From contig JAEZGI010000029.1 of assembly GCA_023416995.1 (NCBI GenBank), positions 80,735 to 144,734 of the forward strand: a stretch of DNA of 64,000 nucleotides. Direction: 5' to 3'. The notes below the pieces were generated by a model. That model did not search any database. It was not told where the DNA came from and saw only the letters and a list, made by a program, of their open reading frames with translations. Shown piece after piece: positions 28,900 to 38,900 of the stretch (positions are counted from its first letter, which is position 1; every line of letters begins with the position of its first letter). The DNA is from Bacteroidota bacterium. Lineage in GTDB: Bacteria; Bacteroidota; Bacteroidia; Chitinophagales; Chitinophagaceae. The position numbers were made by a program, and so were the translations under genes.

Positions 28900-29937
28900 A
28901 TGTCTGTTAAACTAAAAATGTATGAGGGAGTTGCCCTTAACTATGAAAAGGAAGCAGATGGTATACGACAAAGCGATAAGCCCGATCCTTACCTGCCGGG
29001 CCCTGCCCTAATCAAAGCGGTACAACTGGCACAGATACTACAAAGGCCGCTCTTATTAAAGGGCGAACCAGGATGTGGCAAGAGCCGTTTAGCGGAAGCA
29101 GTTGCCTATGAGTTGTTTGGAGACAGTTTTCGTGATTACTATTTTCAGTGGCATGTAAAGTCTTCCAGTAAGGCCCAAGATGGATTATTTACAATTGACT
29201 ACCTGAAACGCATGAGCAATGCCAACATAAAGAACGGGAATAAAAATGTAGACATTCGATTGGCAAAAGATGATAACGGTAATTATAAAGACAAAAGTGA
29301 ATATGTGACCCTTGGTGAATTAGGTAAGGCCTTTCAGCTAACCCAACGTATGTCCGAAAAATCTTTTTCATCGCCTCCTGTAATCCTGATCGATGAAATA
29401 GATAAGGCAGATATTGACTTCCCTAACGACCTGCTGCTTGAATTAGATAAAATGGAGTTTACCATTCCCGAAGCAAAGGACGAAAACGGTGATCCTGTTC
29501 AAATAAAAGCAAATCCGAAATTCCGGCCACTGATTTTTATTACCAGCAATGATGAGAAAACGCTGCCACCCGCTTTTTTGCGCCGCTGCCTGTTTCACTA
29601 TATTGACTTTAAAGAAATTCCGTTAAAAGAAATTGTAAAAACAAATTATGCACGGTTGCCGGCGGAATTTATCAGCGATGCGGTTGATCAATTCATCTCC
29701 TGGCGGGAGAAAATAGATAAAACCGGCATCAGTAATAAAAACATTACTACTAGTGAGTTATTGGACTGGATAAAAATTATTAATTACTACCACGATACCG
29801 AACACAAAGTTCCTGAGTTTGTAAAAAATGAAATGCCCCCATATTATTCTGCCTTGTTAAAGGATCCGGAAAGTATAAAATTATTTGTGTCACCTTCTAC
29901 AACAATTGACCAAAATGTACCCGCCGCTATTGTATGA
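28900..29937 (+). CDS. MoxR-type AAA+ ATPase
   Basis: 345 residues from the ATG at 28900, 10 bases after the caspase stop. The in-frame upstream TTG at 28864 would overlap it and looks unlikely. The Walker A is GEPGCGKS (55-62), Walker B VILIDEID (161-168), sensor 1 FITSND (213-218), and the arginine pair after FL at 228-229 is the likely arginine finger. Length and motifs fit the MoxR group, which remodels protein partners and often pairs with a von Willebrand A (vWA) protein, as here. The last bases overlap the vWA start at 29915, which points to coupled translation. In the ternary systems described for this gene pair, the ATPase is the switch that holds or releases an effector. That role is inferred here from the neighbours. 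Confidence 0.92.
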   Translation: MSVKLKMYEGVALNYEKEADGIRQSDKPDPYLPGPALIKAVQLAQILQRPLLLKGEPGCGKSRLAEAVAYELFGDSFRDYYFQWHVKSSSKAQDGLFTIDYLKRMSNANIKNGNKNVDIRLAKDDNGNYKDKSEYVTLGELGKAFQLTQRMSEKSFSSPPVILIDEIDKADIDFPNDLLLELDKMEFTIPEAKDENGDPVQIKANPKFRPLIFITSNDEKTLPPAFLRRCLFHYIDFKEIPLKEIVKTNYARLPAEFISDAVDQFISWREKIDKTGISNKNITTSELLDWIKIINYYHDTEHKVPEFVKNEMPPYYSALLKDPESIKLFVSPSTTIDQNVPAAIV

Positions 29938-31156
29938 GTTATTCAGTGAAATCCGGGAGGAGCAGGGCTTGTCCGGACCGGGCCTGGAGGAGTATTATTT
30001 ATTGTTCGATCTGCTGGAACATAGGAAACAGTATCCAATAAAAGACTTTGACGACCTCGCATTTGTACTTGAAGCAATCTGGCTAAAATCAAATCAGTAT
30101 AGAAACAAATTCCGGCAAGTACTACAAGTTCGTAAGGCCAAATTGCAGCATTTGATAGAGGTGCTTAAAAAGGAGCCGGAAATACTAACATCTCCTGACG
30201 AAACAAAGGTGGATGGAAAAATTAATCAGATAGCTGAACCGGTTACGGATCTAAATGTACCAACGGCGCAGGAGAGGGTCGGTGTAACAGAGAACGCGGT
30301 TGTTGGAGATCAAAAAAAAGCAGAAAAGAAGCCGCATGAAACGGCAGATGAAGATAAAACCGAGACAGTGTTTTCGTTGGGTACGGGTCAGGCAGGGGCT
30401 GGCTCCTATTTTCAATTAGCGAAGGAAACTAATGACATGACTCTATTACAGACCCCTTTTTTATTTACTAACGATTATTTCCCTATAAAGAACCGTAACC
30501 TCTTACAGGCATGGCGTACGCTTAAAAACAAGGCAGAAGGAAAAACATTGCCGGAAATAGATATAAAAAAAACGATTGTACATACAGCCCGCAAAGGTTT
30601 TTTTTCAAGTTTGTTACTCTGCCGGGAACTGGAAAATCAACTCCAATTGTTTATACTGCTTGATTGCAGCGATACGATGGTGGCGGTTGAAGAATTCGGA
30701 AAGGAATTGGTTCTCACGGCTTCGCGGAGTCATGTGCATATAAACGTCAGACCATGGTATTTTTCTACGATTCCGCATAGAAAAAAAACTGATGATTATC
30801 TAGTATACGATGAATCTTTTATTAATCCGAAAGGAATCCGGCAATTATTTGGAAGTCGGGGCAGACGGAATATCGTGGTGTTGTTGTACAGCGATGCGGG
30901 TGCTTTAAAAAATAATTTTGATGTGGAACGCATCATGGAAACAGAACATTTTCTGCATTTCTTAAATCGTCAGGCCGGCTATACAGCCTGGCTGAACCCG
31001 GCACCGAAAGAAAGATGGTCTGCCACCAATGCAGAGAAAATAAAAGAAATGATACCGATGTTTGATACAACCCGCACCGATGTTGAAAAATTAATGAGTG
31101 CCTTAAAAGGCAAGTTTGTCAGGATTGCACAAGCTGAAAACAATGCTACCACTTAA
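29915..31156 (+). CDS. vWA-type protein, SAV_2336-like partner of MoxR
   Basis: 413 residues from the ATG at 29915, overlapping the MoxR gene by 23 bases. Residues 1-80 are a helical domain (LLYELFSEIREEQGL, then FDDLAFVLEAIWLKS) like the N-terminal part of SAV_2336-type proteins. Residues about 90-160 are an acidic linker. From about 185 a short run, PIKNRNLLQAWRTLK, leads into a vWA-like domain with LFILLDCSDTM, where D250-C-S252-D-T254 keeps the metal-ion (MIDAS) pattern DxSxT. A later strand, NIVVLLYSDAG, also fits. This order matches actinobacterial and cyanobacterial proteins that sit beside MoxR ATPases. The function in those systems is thought to be regulatory partnership with the ATPase. 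I am confident of the vWA pairing, less so of the named family. Confidence 0.75.
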   Translation: MYPPLLYELFSEIREEQGLSGPGLEEYYLLFDLLEHRKQYPIKDFDDLAFVLEAIWLKSNQYRNKFRQVLQVRKAKLQHLIEVLKKEPEILTSPDETKVDGKINQIAEPVTDLNVPTAQERVGVTENAVVGDQKKAEKKPHETADEDKTETVFSLGTGQAGAGSYFQLAKETNDMTLLQTPFLFTNDYFPIKNRNLLQAWRTLKNKAEGKTLPEIDIKKTIVHTARKGFFSSLLLCRELENQLQLFILLDCSDTMVAVEEFGKELVLTASRSHVHINVRPWYFSTIPHRKKTDDYLVYDESFINPKGIRQLFGSRGRRNIVVLLYSDAGALKNNFDVERIMETEHFLHFLNRQAGYTAWLNPAPKERWSATNAEKIKEMIPMFDTTRTDVEKLMSALKGKFVRIAQAENNATT

Positions 31157-33701
31157 CGCAGGAAAATTAGAGTTGACCCCTTCGTCGAGGGAAAAACTCG
31201 ATGGATACTTTCGACGCTTTTGCGAAGGAGAGAATGGTCGTCGTTATGGCGTTACGCCGGTTTTATTTGCGTGCCACGCTTCATTTCCGCTGCTGCTTTC
31301 GCCGGGCCTTGCCAATCTGATCTGGCTTAATTTTAAAAATTTTACCGTACAAAAAGACGGACATGCCGAAGCCGAATTGCAAAATATTGATTCTGTGACG
31401 GTAAGTGATTTTCTGCTATCGCCGCTGGTAAGGCCTGTAGCCGCAAGGCAGTATGAGGTTATTCCTGACATACGGGCTTATTTGTTGTACCTGTTAAAAG
31501 ATGGGCGTTGGTTTAACCTGTATGGAATCACATCGGTGGGTAGTACCCGCCTGCAGGAGCTTGCTCAGTTTCTGTTGCAATACGTCGACGATAAAATGGC
31601 ACAAACAGAAAACAATGCATCCGGTTTTTTAGAGGTAAATAGATGGGCAGCGCTGGCTTATTTACAACCTGATGCTCTGGCCCTGCATATGAGCAAGGCG
31701 TTGAAAGAGAACCTGGACTCCAGTAATGAACTGGGGCAATTGCGGCTCAATCTTTTGATGGATAGGTTTGATGCGCAATACGAATTAGATATTCAAAAAG
31801 AGGGCGTGCCGGCAAAGGCTTTTATTAACCTGCATACGTACAGCAAAGCAAATAAAGCAATTTTATTTGAGCAGGAAATGAATGTGATATCGGACAAGTT
31901 TAACGGTATTGAAGATGAATTTATCGGGCAAAAAAATAGCAGTACTGCGTTAGTAGAATTACCGGTTTTGCCAACAGTTGGGCAACGCCTGAAGCGGAAA
32001 AAAAATAAGGTGCAGCGGATGCTGTCGTTGCTCATTGGGATTGATAAATATGCTGACCCCGCATTGAACATATTAAAGGGATGCGTAACAGGAGCAAAGC
32101 AAATAGAAGGCATTTTACAAGGTTTAAACAAGGAGCAATTTGATACGCAGCACCTGATACTTTTACCAGATGCAGAAGCAACCTATCAAAACATTCTTTC
32201 GGCCATACAGCAATCATTGTCAAACGCCAATACAGAGGACATATTTCTCATTTATTTCTCAGGACATGCAGAATACACGTTTAGGCAGAACCGGATTTTT
32301 CCTTTTGATTATAGCGAGAAAAATTCCATAAATGCGATTTCCAACGCTGCTTTCTATGACATCATTACTGCTGCAAACACCAAAAAATGCCAGACGGTTT
32401 TTATTCTAGATTCGCATACAGGTTATTATAAATGGATAGATGACACAGGCATTTTTTTGGGTGGCGTGCATAAAACCATGCAGATGGAGCGGCCTTACAA
32501 AGAATTTCCTGCTTCTGCCTTTTTAAAATCGCTAATAGAAATAATACATCACACGGATAATAAAATTACTAACCGGGATATCTATCTGTGGCTTAAATTT
32601 AAAATGGCGAATGATTTTGAGAATGTGAATGAAACCCCGGTCATGCTTACTGCCAGAGAAAACCTGGATAACTATTTTCTGACCAAAACACCGGCAGGAC
32701 AACATAATTACTCCTTAATTGCTTTTAATAACCAGACAAGTAGTTGGCAACTGGTGGCGGAAGATTTCAGGGTTCCCCTGCTTAGCAGGCAGGCATGGGT
32801 TTATGATTATTCAGCCATAGCTCCTGGTGAAACCGGCCGCGGCGAATTATTTCAGCGGGAAGGAATTGTGTTGTTTGGCGGTGAGACAGATTCGTTGTCA
32901 AAAGAAGATATCTACAAAATCAATGTTGCCAAGAATCCACTCATAACGCTTGTGTATTGGTACGGTAAGCAGCACCTGGCTATAGCTACAACGCTTGGTG
33001 AAGAATTGAGCAAGCTAAAATTCGACCATTTTTTTCAATGGCAGATGCTACAGCCTTCGATAGAAGGCATCGATAGCGAATCTCAGATAGAGAGGGGGAC
33101 AAAGCACGAAAGAGAATTGGTTATAACGATAGAGGGCAATAGCGATGCCTATTTTTTCCGTACAACTTATCATGTGTCAGGACCTAGCAGTGCTGAATAT
33201 CTAATGCTTTCCTGGATCACACCCACAGAAGCATTACTTATAGAATCGATCAAAAAGTTTAACGGGTACATGTATTTTAAAAGCATCACTTTACCTGAAT
33301 ACCTGAACTCTTCCCGTTTACAGTTGGACATTCTATACCAATGGCAAACCAATCCGGAAAGAACCGCTTATCAAAGTGCCAGTATACCGCTTCACTTAGA
33401 TAACCGCAGCTTTACCATCCATTCGGGGAAAATTAGTTTTTATCCCTTAAACCTGATCCTTCAAAGCCGGGAAGAGGATACCTTGTATTACGATTTGTAT
33501 ATAGTCGTTTCGGATTTTACCATACAGAGAATTTCGGCCGGTGGTGATAATAAAATAGAAAATAATTCCGCTGTTACGGTAACTATGAACGATCCAAAAT
33601 TATTCGATAAAATACTATCCAATAACCTTGGTGCAGAAATAAAAATCCTACTAAGCCGCGACCCAATACGCTACGAATTTTTACAAACAGGAATTAATTA
33701 A
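31143..33701 (+). CDS. Large protein with a caspase-like domain lacking the cysteine
   Basis: 852 residues from the ATG at 31143, which overlaps the vWA gene by 14 bases. Residues about 30-210 are a helical domain (VLFACHASFPLLLSPGL, then VSDFLLSPLVRPV) that I recall in front of varied effector domains in cyanobacterial proteins next to MoxR/vWA pairs. Residues about 290-430 have a caspase fold: MLSLLIGIDKYADPAL, then histidine H375 in IYFSGHAEY. The nucleophile loop reads ILDSHTG (S424) where active family members have D-[SC]-C-H-S-G, so the cysteine is missing and the loop is one residue short. It may be an inactive pseudo-caspase with a regulatory role. The remaining 420 residues are mostly beta and unrecognised. 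Position suggests it is the third partner of the MoxR/vWA pair. Confidence 0.8.
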   Translation: MLPLNAGKLELTPSSREKLDGYFRRFCEGENGRRYGVTPVLFACHASFPLLLSPGLANLIWLNFKNFTVQKDGHAEAELQNIDSVTVSDFLLSPLVRPVAARQYEVIPDIRAYLLYLLKDGRWFNLYGITSVGSTRLQELAQFLLQYVDDKMAQTENNASGFLEVNRWAALAYLQPDALALHMSKALKENLDSSNELGQLRLNLLMDRFDAQYELDIQKEGVPAKAFINLHTYSKANKAILFEQEMNVISDKFNGIEDEFIGQKNSSTALVELPVLPTVGQRLKRKKNKVQRMLSLLIGIDKYADPALNILKGCVTGAKQIEGILQGLNKEQFDTQHLILLPDAEATYQNILSAIQQSLSNANTEDIFLIYFSGHAEYTFRQNRIFPFDYSEKNSINAISNAAFYDIITAANTKKCQTVFILDSHTGYYKWIDDTGIFLGGVHKTMQMERPYKEFPASAFLKSLIEIIHHTDNKITNRDIYLWLKFKMANDFENVNETPVMLTARENLDNYFLTKTPAGQHNYSLIAFNNQTSSWQLVAEDFRVPLLSRQAWVYDYSAIAPGETGRGELFQREGIVLFGGETDSLSKEDIYKINVAKNPLITLVYWYGKQHLAIATTLGEELSKLKFDHFFQWQMLQPSIEGIDSESQIERGTKHERELVITIEGNSDAYFFRTTYHVSGPSSAEYLMLSWITPTEALLIESIKKFNGYMYFKSITLPEYLNSSRLQLDILYQWQTNPERTAYQSASIPLHLDNRSFTIHSGKISFYPLNLILQSREEDTLYYDLYIVVSDFTIQRISAGGDNKIENNSAVTVTMNDPKLFDKILSNNLGAEIKILLSRDPIRYEFLQTGIN

Positions 33702-33711
33702 TGTTTTCAGT

Positions 33712-35907
33712 ATGGCAAACCGTAGTACACAAAACACAGCTAATGACAAAAGACAATGGGATGTAGTTACCATGCCTTTTACTTTAGAAAAGCAGGCTAC
33801 CTGGGGCATTGATGAAGAAATTATTCCTGAAGTAATCAAGGTAATGCGTGAAAAAAAGATCGGGAAATTTGCTTCCGACGAACATACGATCAATTTCAAC
33901 AATTTAAAAAAGCTGGTTGCCTCGTTATGGCAGGAAGATATCGACATGAGTGATTGGTCGAAAGCACTGGCCCAGTTTATCACTCATGTCGCTGTTGCAC
34001 CAAAGGCCGACCAAAATGTTTACAAAGATTTGCAGCTGGTGATCAATAAATTTCCCGGTTTGATTACTTCAGTTCTTATTGCTGACGGAAGATGGGGACC
34101 GGCCTCGCAAAAGGCGCTTGAAGCTGTCCAAACGTTCTATAATCTTCCGGTAGCACCGCCTTCACGACTGGTGCTCCATCTTTTACAACTAATTGCAGGC
34201 CGTTTATTTGGCATTAATTCAAACGAATATTTTGGAAGAAATATTTTGTTTTCAGGTTTTGCTTATATCAATGACAAAAGTGATTTTAGTTTAGTTCAGG
34301 CAACAAATGGCTATACGTTAAATAGATACAATAAGCAGCTTATAGATTTTGTGTCCTATAAAAGTAATTTCTCAACCCGGTTTGGCGCCGTTACTGCCTG
34401 CCTGATGTTGTTGCAATTACAGAATGGCAAACCGATAGCTGATGTGTGCGACCTGATGCTGCTAGGAGAGCAGGGGGAATGGCAAACACCTGGCGCTTTT
34501 ACATCTATAAACAAAAATGATTTTTATTTTGAGCCTGACTTTACTGTAAGCTTCGCTACTAAAACTGCCGCATCACTTACCATTAAGTATAGTCCTAAAA
34601 CCACTACCACTATAGAGCTAATGGCTATTTACATGAATGAAACATTTACCATTGCTGCTGCCGTGGGCGAAGTTGTACATGCTGATGAATCTGGGAAAAC
34701 GTTGGTATTTGATGCTACTTCCTTTCTTGCTGACGAAAGCAAAAAAAATGGTATGGATGGAACCACGGTGCTCCTGAAAGCGGACTATGTTAAGTTTTTT
34801 ATTCTCCGGAAAAAAAGGGAGACACCGGTAAGTGAAATTCGTAGTCAGCCAAAGCATCATCTTTTGCCACTTGAATTTTACCAGCTCATTACAACTCCTG
34901 ATGAAGATATTCTCGGTACCGCATGTTTTGGTTTAGCGTTTCAATCTGAAAATAAATTTTCTAAAAACCTGACCGGAGATTTAAAGGAAGTTTATGACGA
35001 CCTTAAAACGGACCTAAAAGGAATTCAGAAAGATCTAAAAGCCGATATAAAACGAATATTTAAAGATTTTAGATCAGAGGTAAAATCAATCTATAAGGAG
35101 CGTAAAGTTACGGTAGCAGATGATTTGCAGAAAGATCGTTGGGACGGCAAAAGCAGTGATAACGGCAATACACTGATAGCATCGGTTGAGCCTGCAAAAT
35201 TGGTTCCGGGCTTGTATTCAGTGGCGATTTCAATCCATACAGAAAATACAGCTTTAAAAGAGGCAGCTATATTTTTACACGATACATTCAAAAATGAGAT
35301 TGAATTTGTTCCCTTTAAAAAGAATATTGCAAAGTTAAATGTAACTGCGTACGAGGCTTTTACAGTGGGTGTTTGCACTGACGACGGGACGATGCTGGAA
35401 CTTGATTTAAATGAGGTTCCCGGCTATCCAAAAGGATTTTATTATGATGACCCGCCAGAGAAATTTAAACTAGAGGTTGAAGAATTGGATAAGAGTCGTC
35501 CAATAATAGTACCTGATGATTTGCAGAAAAACCGTTGGGAAGGGAAAGAAATCAACAATGGAAAAAAGATTTCCGCTGTAGTTCAAAAGAAACTAATCCC
35601 TGGATTATACAAGGTAGAAGCACGAGTCGAACCGGCTGACCGTAAATCAACACTACATGGTTTTGTCGCATTCTTTTTGCACGATAGTTTTAAAAGCAGA
35701 ATCCGTTACAAAAAGGTGATTGATAATGTTGCTAAGCTAAGCCTAACGGCTTATGAAGCATTTACTATAAGCGCATGTACACAGGATGGGACATTATTGG
35801 AATTAGATCTGCAAAAACAACTTGGCTACCCCGCCGGTTTTTATTATAAAGAAGAACAGCCAAAAGCAAAACCCAAAGTAAGGTCAAAAGTGCCAAGAAA
35901 GAAATAG
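33712..35907 (+). CDS. Tandem pYEATS protein with PG-binding-like segment
   Basis: 731 residues. An unrecognised N-terminal part leads to a PG_binding_1-like segment at about 122-146 (IADGRWGPASQKALEAVQTFYNLP type; the WG...ALxxFQ pattern is clear). Residues about 419-465 are a highly charged coiled coil with repeats of the type DDLK/KDLKADIKRIF. Two copies of a domain follow, at about 466-585 and 600-715. Each opens DDLQK(D/N)RW(D/E)GK and holds (I/F)FLHD(T/S)FK, then AKL.LTAYEAFT, then DGT(M/L)LELDL and GYP(K/A)GFYY. These match prokaryotic YEATS (pYEATS) domains, which occur in conflict-system proteins and are thought to bind ligands or partners. No signal peptide. The gene starts 10 bp after its neighbour's stop. 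Ligand unknown. Confidence 0.8.
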   Translation: MANRSTQNTANDKRQWDVVTMPFTLEKQATWGIDEEIIPEVIKVMREKKIGKFASDEHTINFNNLKKLVASLWQEDIDMSDWSKALAQFITHVAVAPKADQNVYKDLQLVINKFPGLITSVLIADGRWGPASQKALEAVQTFYNLPVAPPSRLVLHLLQLIAGRLFGINSNEYFGRNILFSGFAYINDKSDFSLVQATNGYTLNRYNKQLIDFVSYKSNFSTRFGAVTACLMLLQLQNGKPIADVCDLMLLGEQGEWQTPGAFTSINKNDFYFEPDFTVSFATKTAASLTIKYSPKTTTTIELMAIYMNETFTIAAAVGEVVHADESGKTLVFDATSFLADESKKNGMDGTTVLLKADYVKFFILRKKRETPVSEIRSQPKHHLLPLEFYQLITTPDEDILGTACFGLAFQSENKFSKNLTGDLKEVYDDLKTDLKGIQKDLKADIKRIFKDFRSEVKSIYKERKVTVADDLQKDRWDGKSSDNGNTLIASVEPAKLVPGLYSVAISIHTENTALKEAAIFLHDTFKNEIEFVPFKKNIAKLNVTAYEAFTVGVCTDDGTMLELDLNEVPGYPKGFYYDDPPEKFKLEVEELDKSRPIIVPDDLQKNRWEGKEINNGKKISAVVQKKLIPGLYKVEARVEPADRKSTLHGFVAFFLHDSFKSRIRYKKVIDNVAKLSLTAYEAFTISACTQDGTLLELDLQKQLGYPAGFYYKEEQPKAKPKVRSKVPRKK

Positions 35908-35961
35908 ACAGTTTATCTGAAATAGGAATGTAGGATATTTCATTTAATAAGATGTTCTTTT

Positions 35962-38900
35962 ATGAACCAGATTTCTGTGGCGGATTTTTTTTCGTCTAGT
36001 AAAGCTTATTTTATTGCGGTTGATACCTACAATTCACCTGCTGTACCAGATTTACAAACACCGGTTCATGATGTAAAGGCACTGTCAGCAGTTCTGCTAA
36101 AACATCATGGGTTCGGCATTGAACCGGTTGTCCATAAGGCAGATGTTGATCGTGATTCATGTATACCCAACCCACTACTCAATCCTGGATCGGGTCAATT
36201 GCTGCAGTTTTTGCGCAGTATCGTTGCAGACAAAGATGACCGGTTGCTCATCTATTTTGCCTGCCATGGTATTGCTATGGATAGTGAGGGTGATCCGGAA
36301 GGCTACATCCTGGCGGCTGATGCTTCACCAGGGCAGTGGGACAGCTTTATTAAAATGAGTGAGGTACTCCGAATATTGCAGAACCTTACTTGTAAACACC
36401 TGTTGCTCATACTTGATTGTTGCTATGCTGGTGCGTTCCGCTGGGCTGGCACTACACGAGGGATGGGAGCAGAAGTTCCTAAAACGATCTATTATGAAAA
36501 GCTGCAACAGTACACAGGTAATAAGGCTTGGCAGGTTTTGACATCGGCTGCTCATGACCAAAAAGCAATTGATGCGCTGCGGCTCGGCAGAAGGGAGCCG
36601 AACAGTGCCTCCATGCTTTCGCCCTTTGCAGAGTTGATGGTAAAGGCGCTGCAAACAGGAGATGCGGACTCGAGCTTTGCCATGGAACCTGACGGTTTAA
36701 TCACGGCAACCGAATTAAGCTACTACCTGCAAGAAAGCATTTTCGAGAACTTATTTAAGCGAAAAATTGATGCGGATAAACGGCAGCTACCAATGTTGTT
36801 CCCGGTAATTAATGCGGCCGCCGGACTAGTAGGAAAAGGCGAATTTCTATTTCAAAACCCCTCGATACAACAACTTGCCTTACCATCAAAAAGCAATACC
36901 AATCCATATAAAGGCCTTGCTGCCTACACCAGAGAAGACAATACTATTTTTTATGGGCGGCAGCGTGTGCTAACCGGGTGGATAGATGGTAAGACAGATA
37001 ATATTGGTCTTATACCCGCGTCGAGGCTATTTCCGTTAATCATACTGACTGGGCCTTCCGGTATTGGTAAATCCTCTCTGGCAAAAGCCGGGCTTTTGGC
37101 TTATTATAGTGGCAAAAGTGAAATCGCTCTTCGTGAAATGCGGCCTGGAAAAACACCCTGGACAAGTAACAAAAGCACGATTGATGAGATAAGGAAATTG
37201 GAAAAAGTAATCGTACTCATCGATCAATTTGAAGAATTGATAACTATTTGCAAAAGTGCTGACGAGAGAGATCAATTTGAAGAAGCGGTTCTGGAGCTGC
37301 TAAACAGGAAATCGATCATCATCACTATCCGTTCGGATTTCGAAAACCAATTTAAAGATTCAAAACTTTTCCGAATACGAACAGAAAGAAACAGGATTGT
37401 TCACCACATCCGGTTTATGCTTCGCGGCGGGGGAGTAGCTCCCATTACTGCCAATGGAGGCAAACATTCAGGATTTGGCCAGCTAACAGCAGCTGATAAA
37501 ATAATCCGGTATCGCTTTATTGTTCCACCGTTTCATCGGGATGAGATCGAAGAAATCGTCATTCAACCGGCAGCGCAGGAATTACTGGAGATTAAGCCGG
37601 CAGACAACCGTGCCCATGCCGCTGAAAAATTTGTAGACCGCATTGTGGATGATGCGTTTCAAAATTCGGGATCACTGCCACTGCTGTCCCTTGCATTAAG
37701 TGAATTATGGGAAAAAAGGGAAGACAACAACCTGCTTGAGCAGGCGTATGATGATTTTGGCGGTATTACGGGAATTTTAGACCGCAAAGCCAATGAAGAA
37801 TATAACAGGCTCAATGGCCAGCCGGAAGACCAACTACTTTTTAAACAGCTCATTTTCCGGATGATTTCTTTCGAAGGAGGCAGGATTTCAAAAAGAAGGG
37901 TCTATACAGCACTGAACGGCACGCCTACTGACGGACATAGGGTTGATGAGTTGATTCTAAATACCCCTTCCCGCACAGAAAAAATTAAAAGTATCGCTCT
38001 TCACCTAACCAACGCCCGGTTAATAAAGCCAGATACCGACGAGTCCGGACATCCGTTTATTGAACCTTCGCATGATGCCTTACTCAGATCATGGATTACG
38101 CTTACGAAGTGGCTGAAAGAGAAAGATTCCCACACCAATCAAACCGGCCAGGAAACGATCGTGCTATTACGTTCTGTAGCGGATGCGGTAAATAATGGGG
38201 TAGTATGGGCCAATGATCCGCGGCTGCAAGTGGCCAAACAAAACATTGGTGTTAATTTGAATCAAAGTGAAGAACAGTTTATCCGGGATTCTATCCGGAA
38301 AAAGAATTACAACAAACGGATCAGGGGCTGGTCAATCGGAATTGCCGCATCCCTTATAATGGCACTGGGAATTTTTGGTTGGTGGCAGGCTGTCCGGTCG
38401 GCCGAAAGGGCAAAAAGAAATGAGGCCCTATACTTGGCTGCATCAGCCGAGTCGCTCACACCCCACAACGCGTTTGCCGCCATAGCAAATGCGGAGAGCC
38501 TGGCTCCTGATGAGCCCTTGGTCTATGACTATTTTCTTCGGTTCTCTAAAAATGTCACTAATTATAACAGCATACCCTTTCTTGTTATACCGGGAAAAGG
38601 TGTTATCCGGTCGCTTCAGTTTGACAGTAGCCGAAAGGTGCTACAGGTAACCGGTGATTATACCATTGCAGAAATATCAATGGACAATAAAAAGGTGACT
38701 TTAATTTCTTTCCCTCAACAGATACGGAAAGCTATATATACCAATGCGGCTACCTTATTGGTGCTCACATCAACTACCCTTTATAAATGCAGCAACGGCA
38801 TCATCAGTGATTCAATAAAAGTGAAAAACAGCCGAACCATGGAGATGTTTACACGCGGCAATAAGTTTATGGTTTCTGACGGGGAAACTATAAAAATATT

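Noticed and set aside
28864..28900. Earlier start for the MoxR gene (TTG at 28864)
   Set aside because: It would overlap the caspase gene, and the added residues (RTKYLIHNIKT) fit no family; the ATG at 28900 is better placed.
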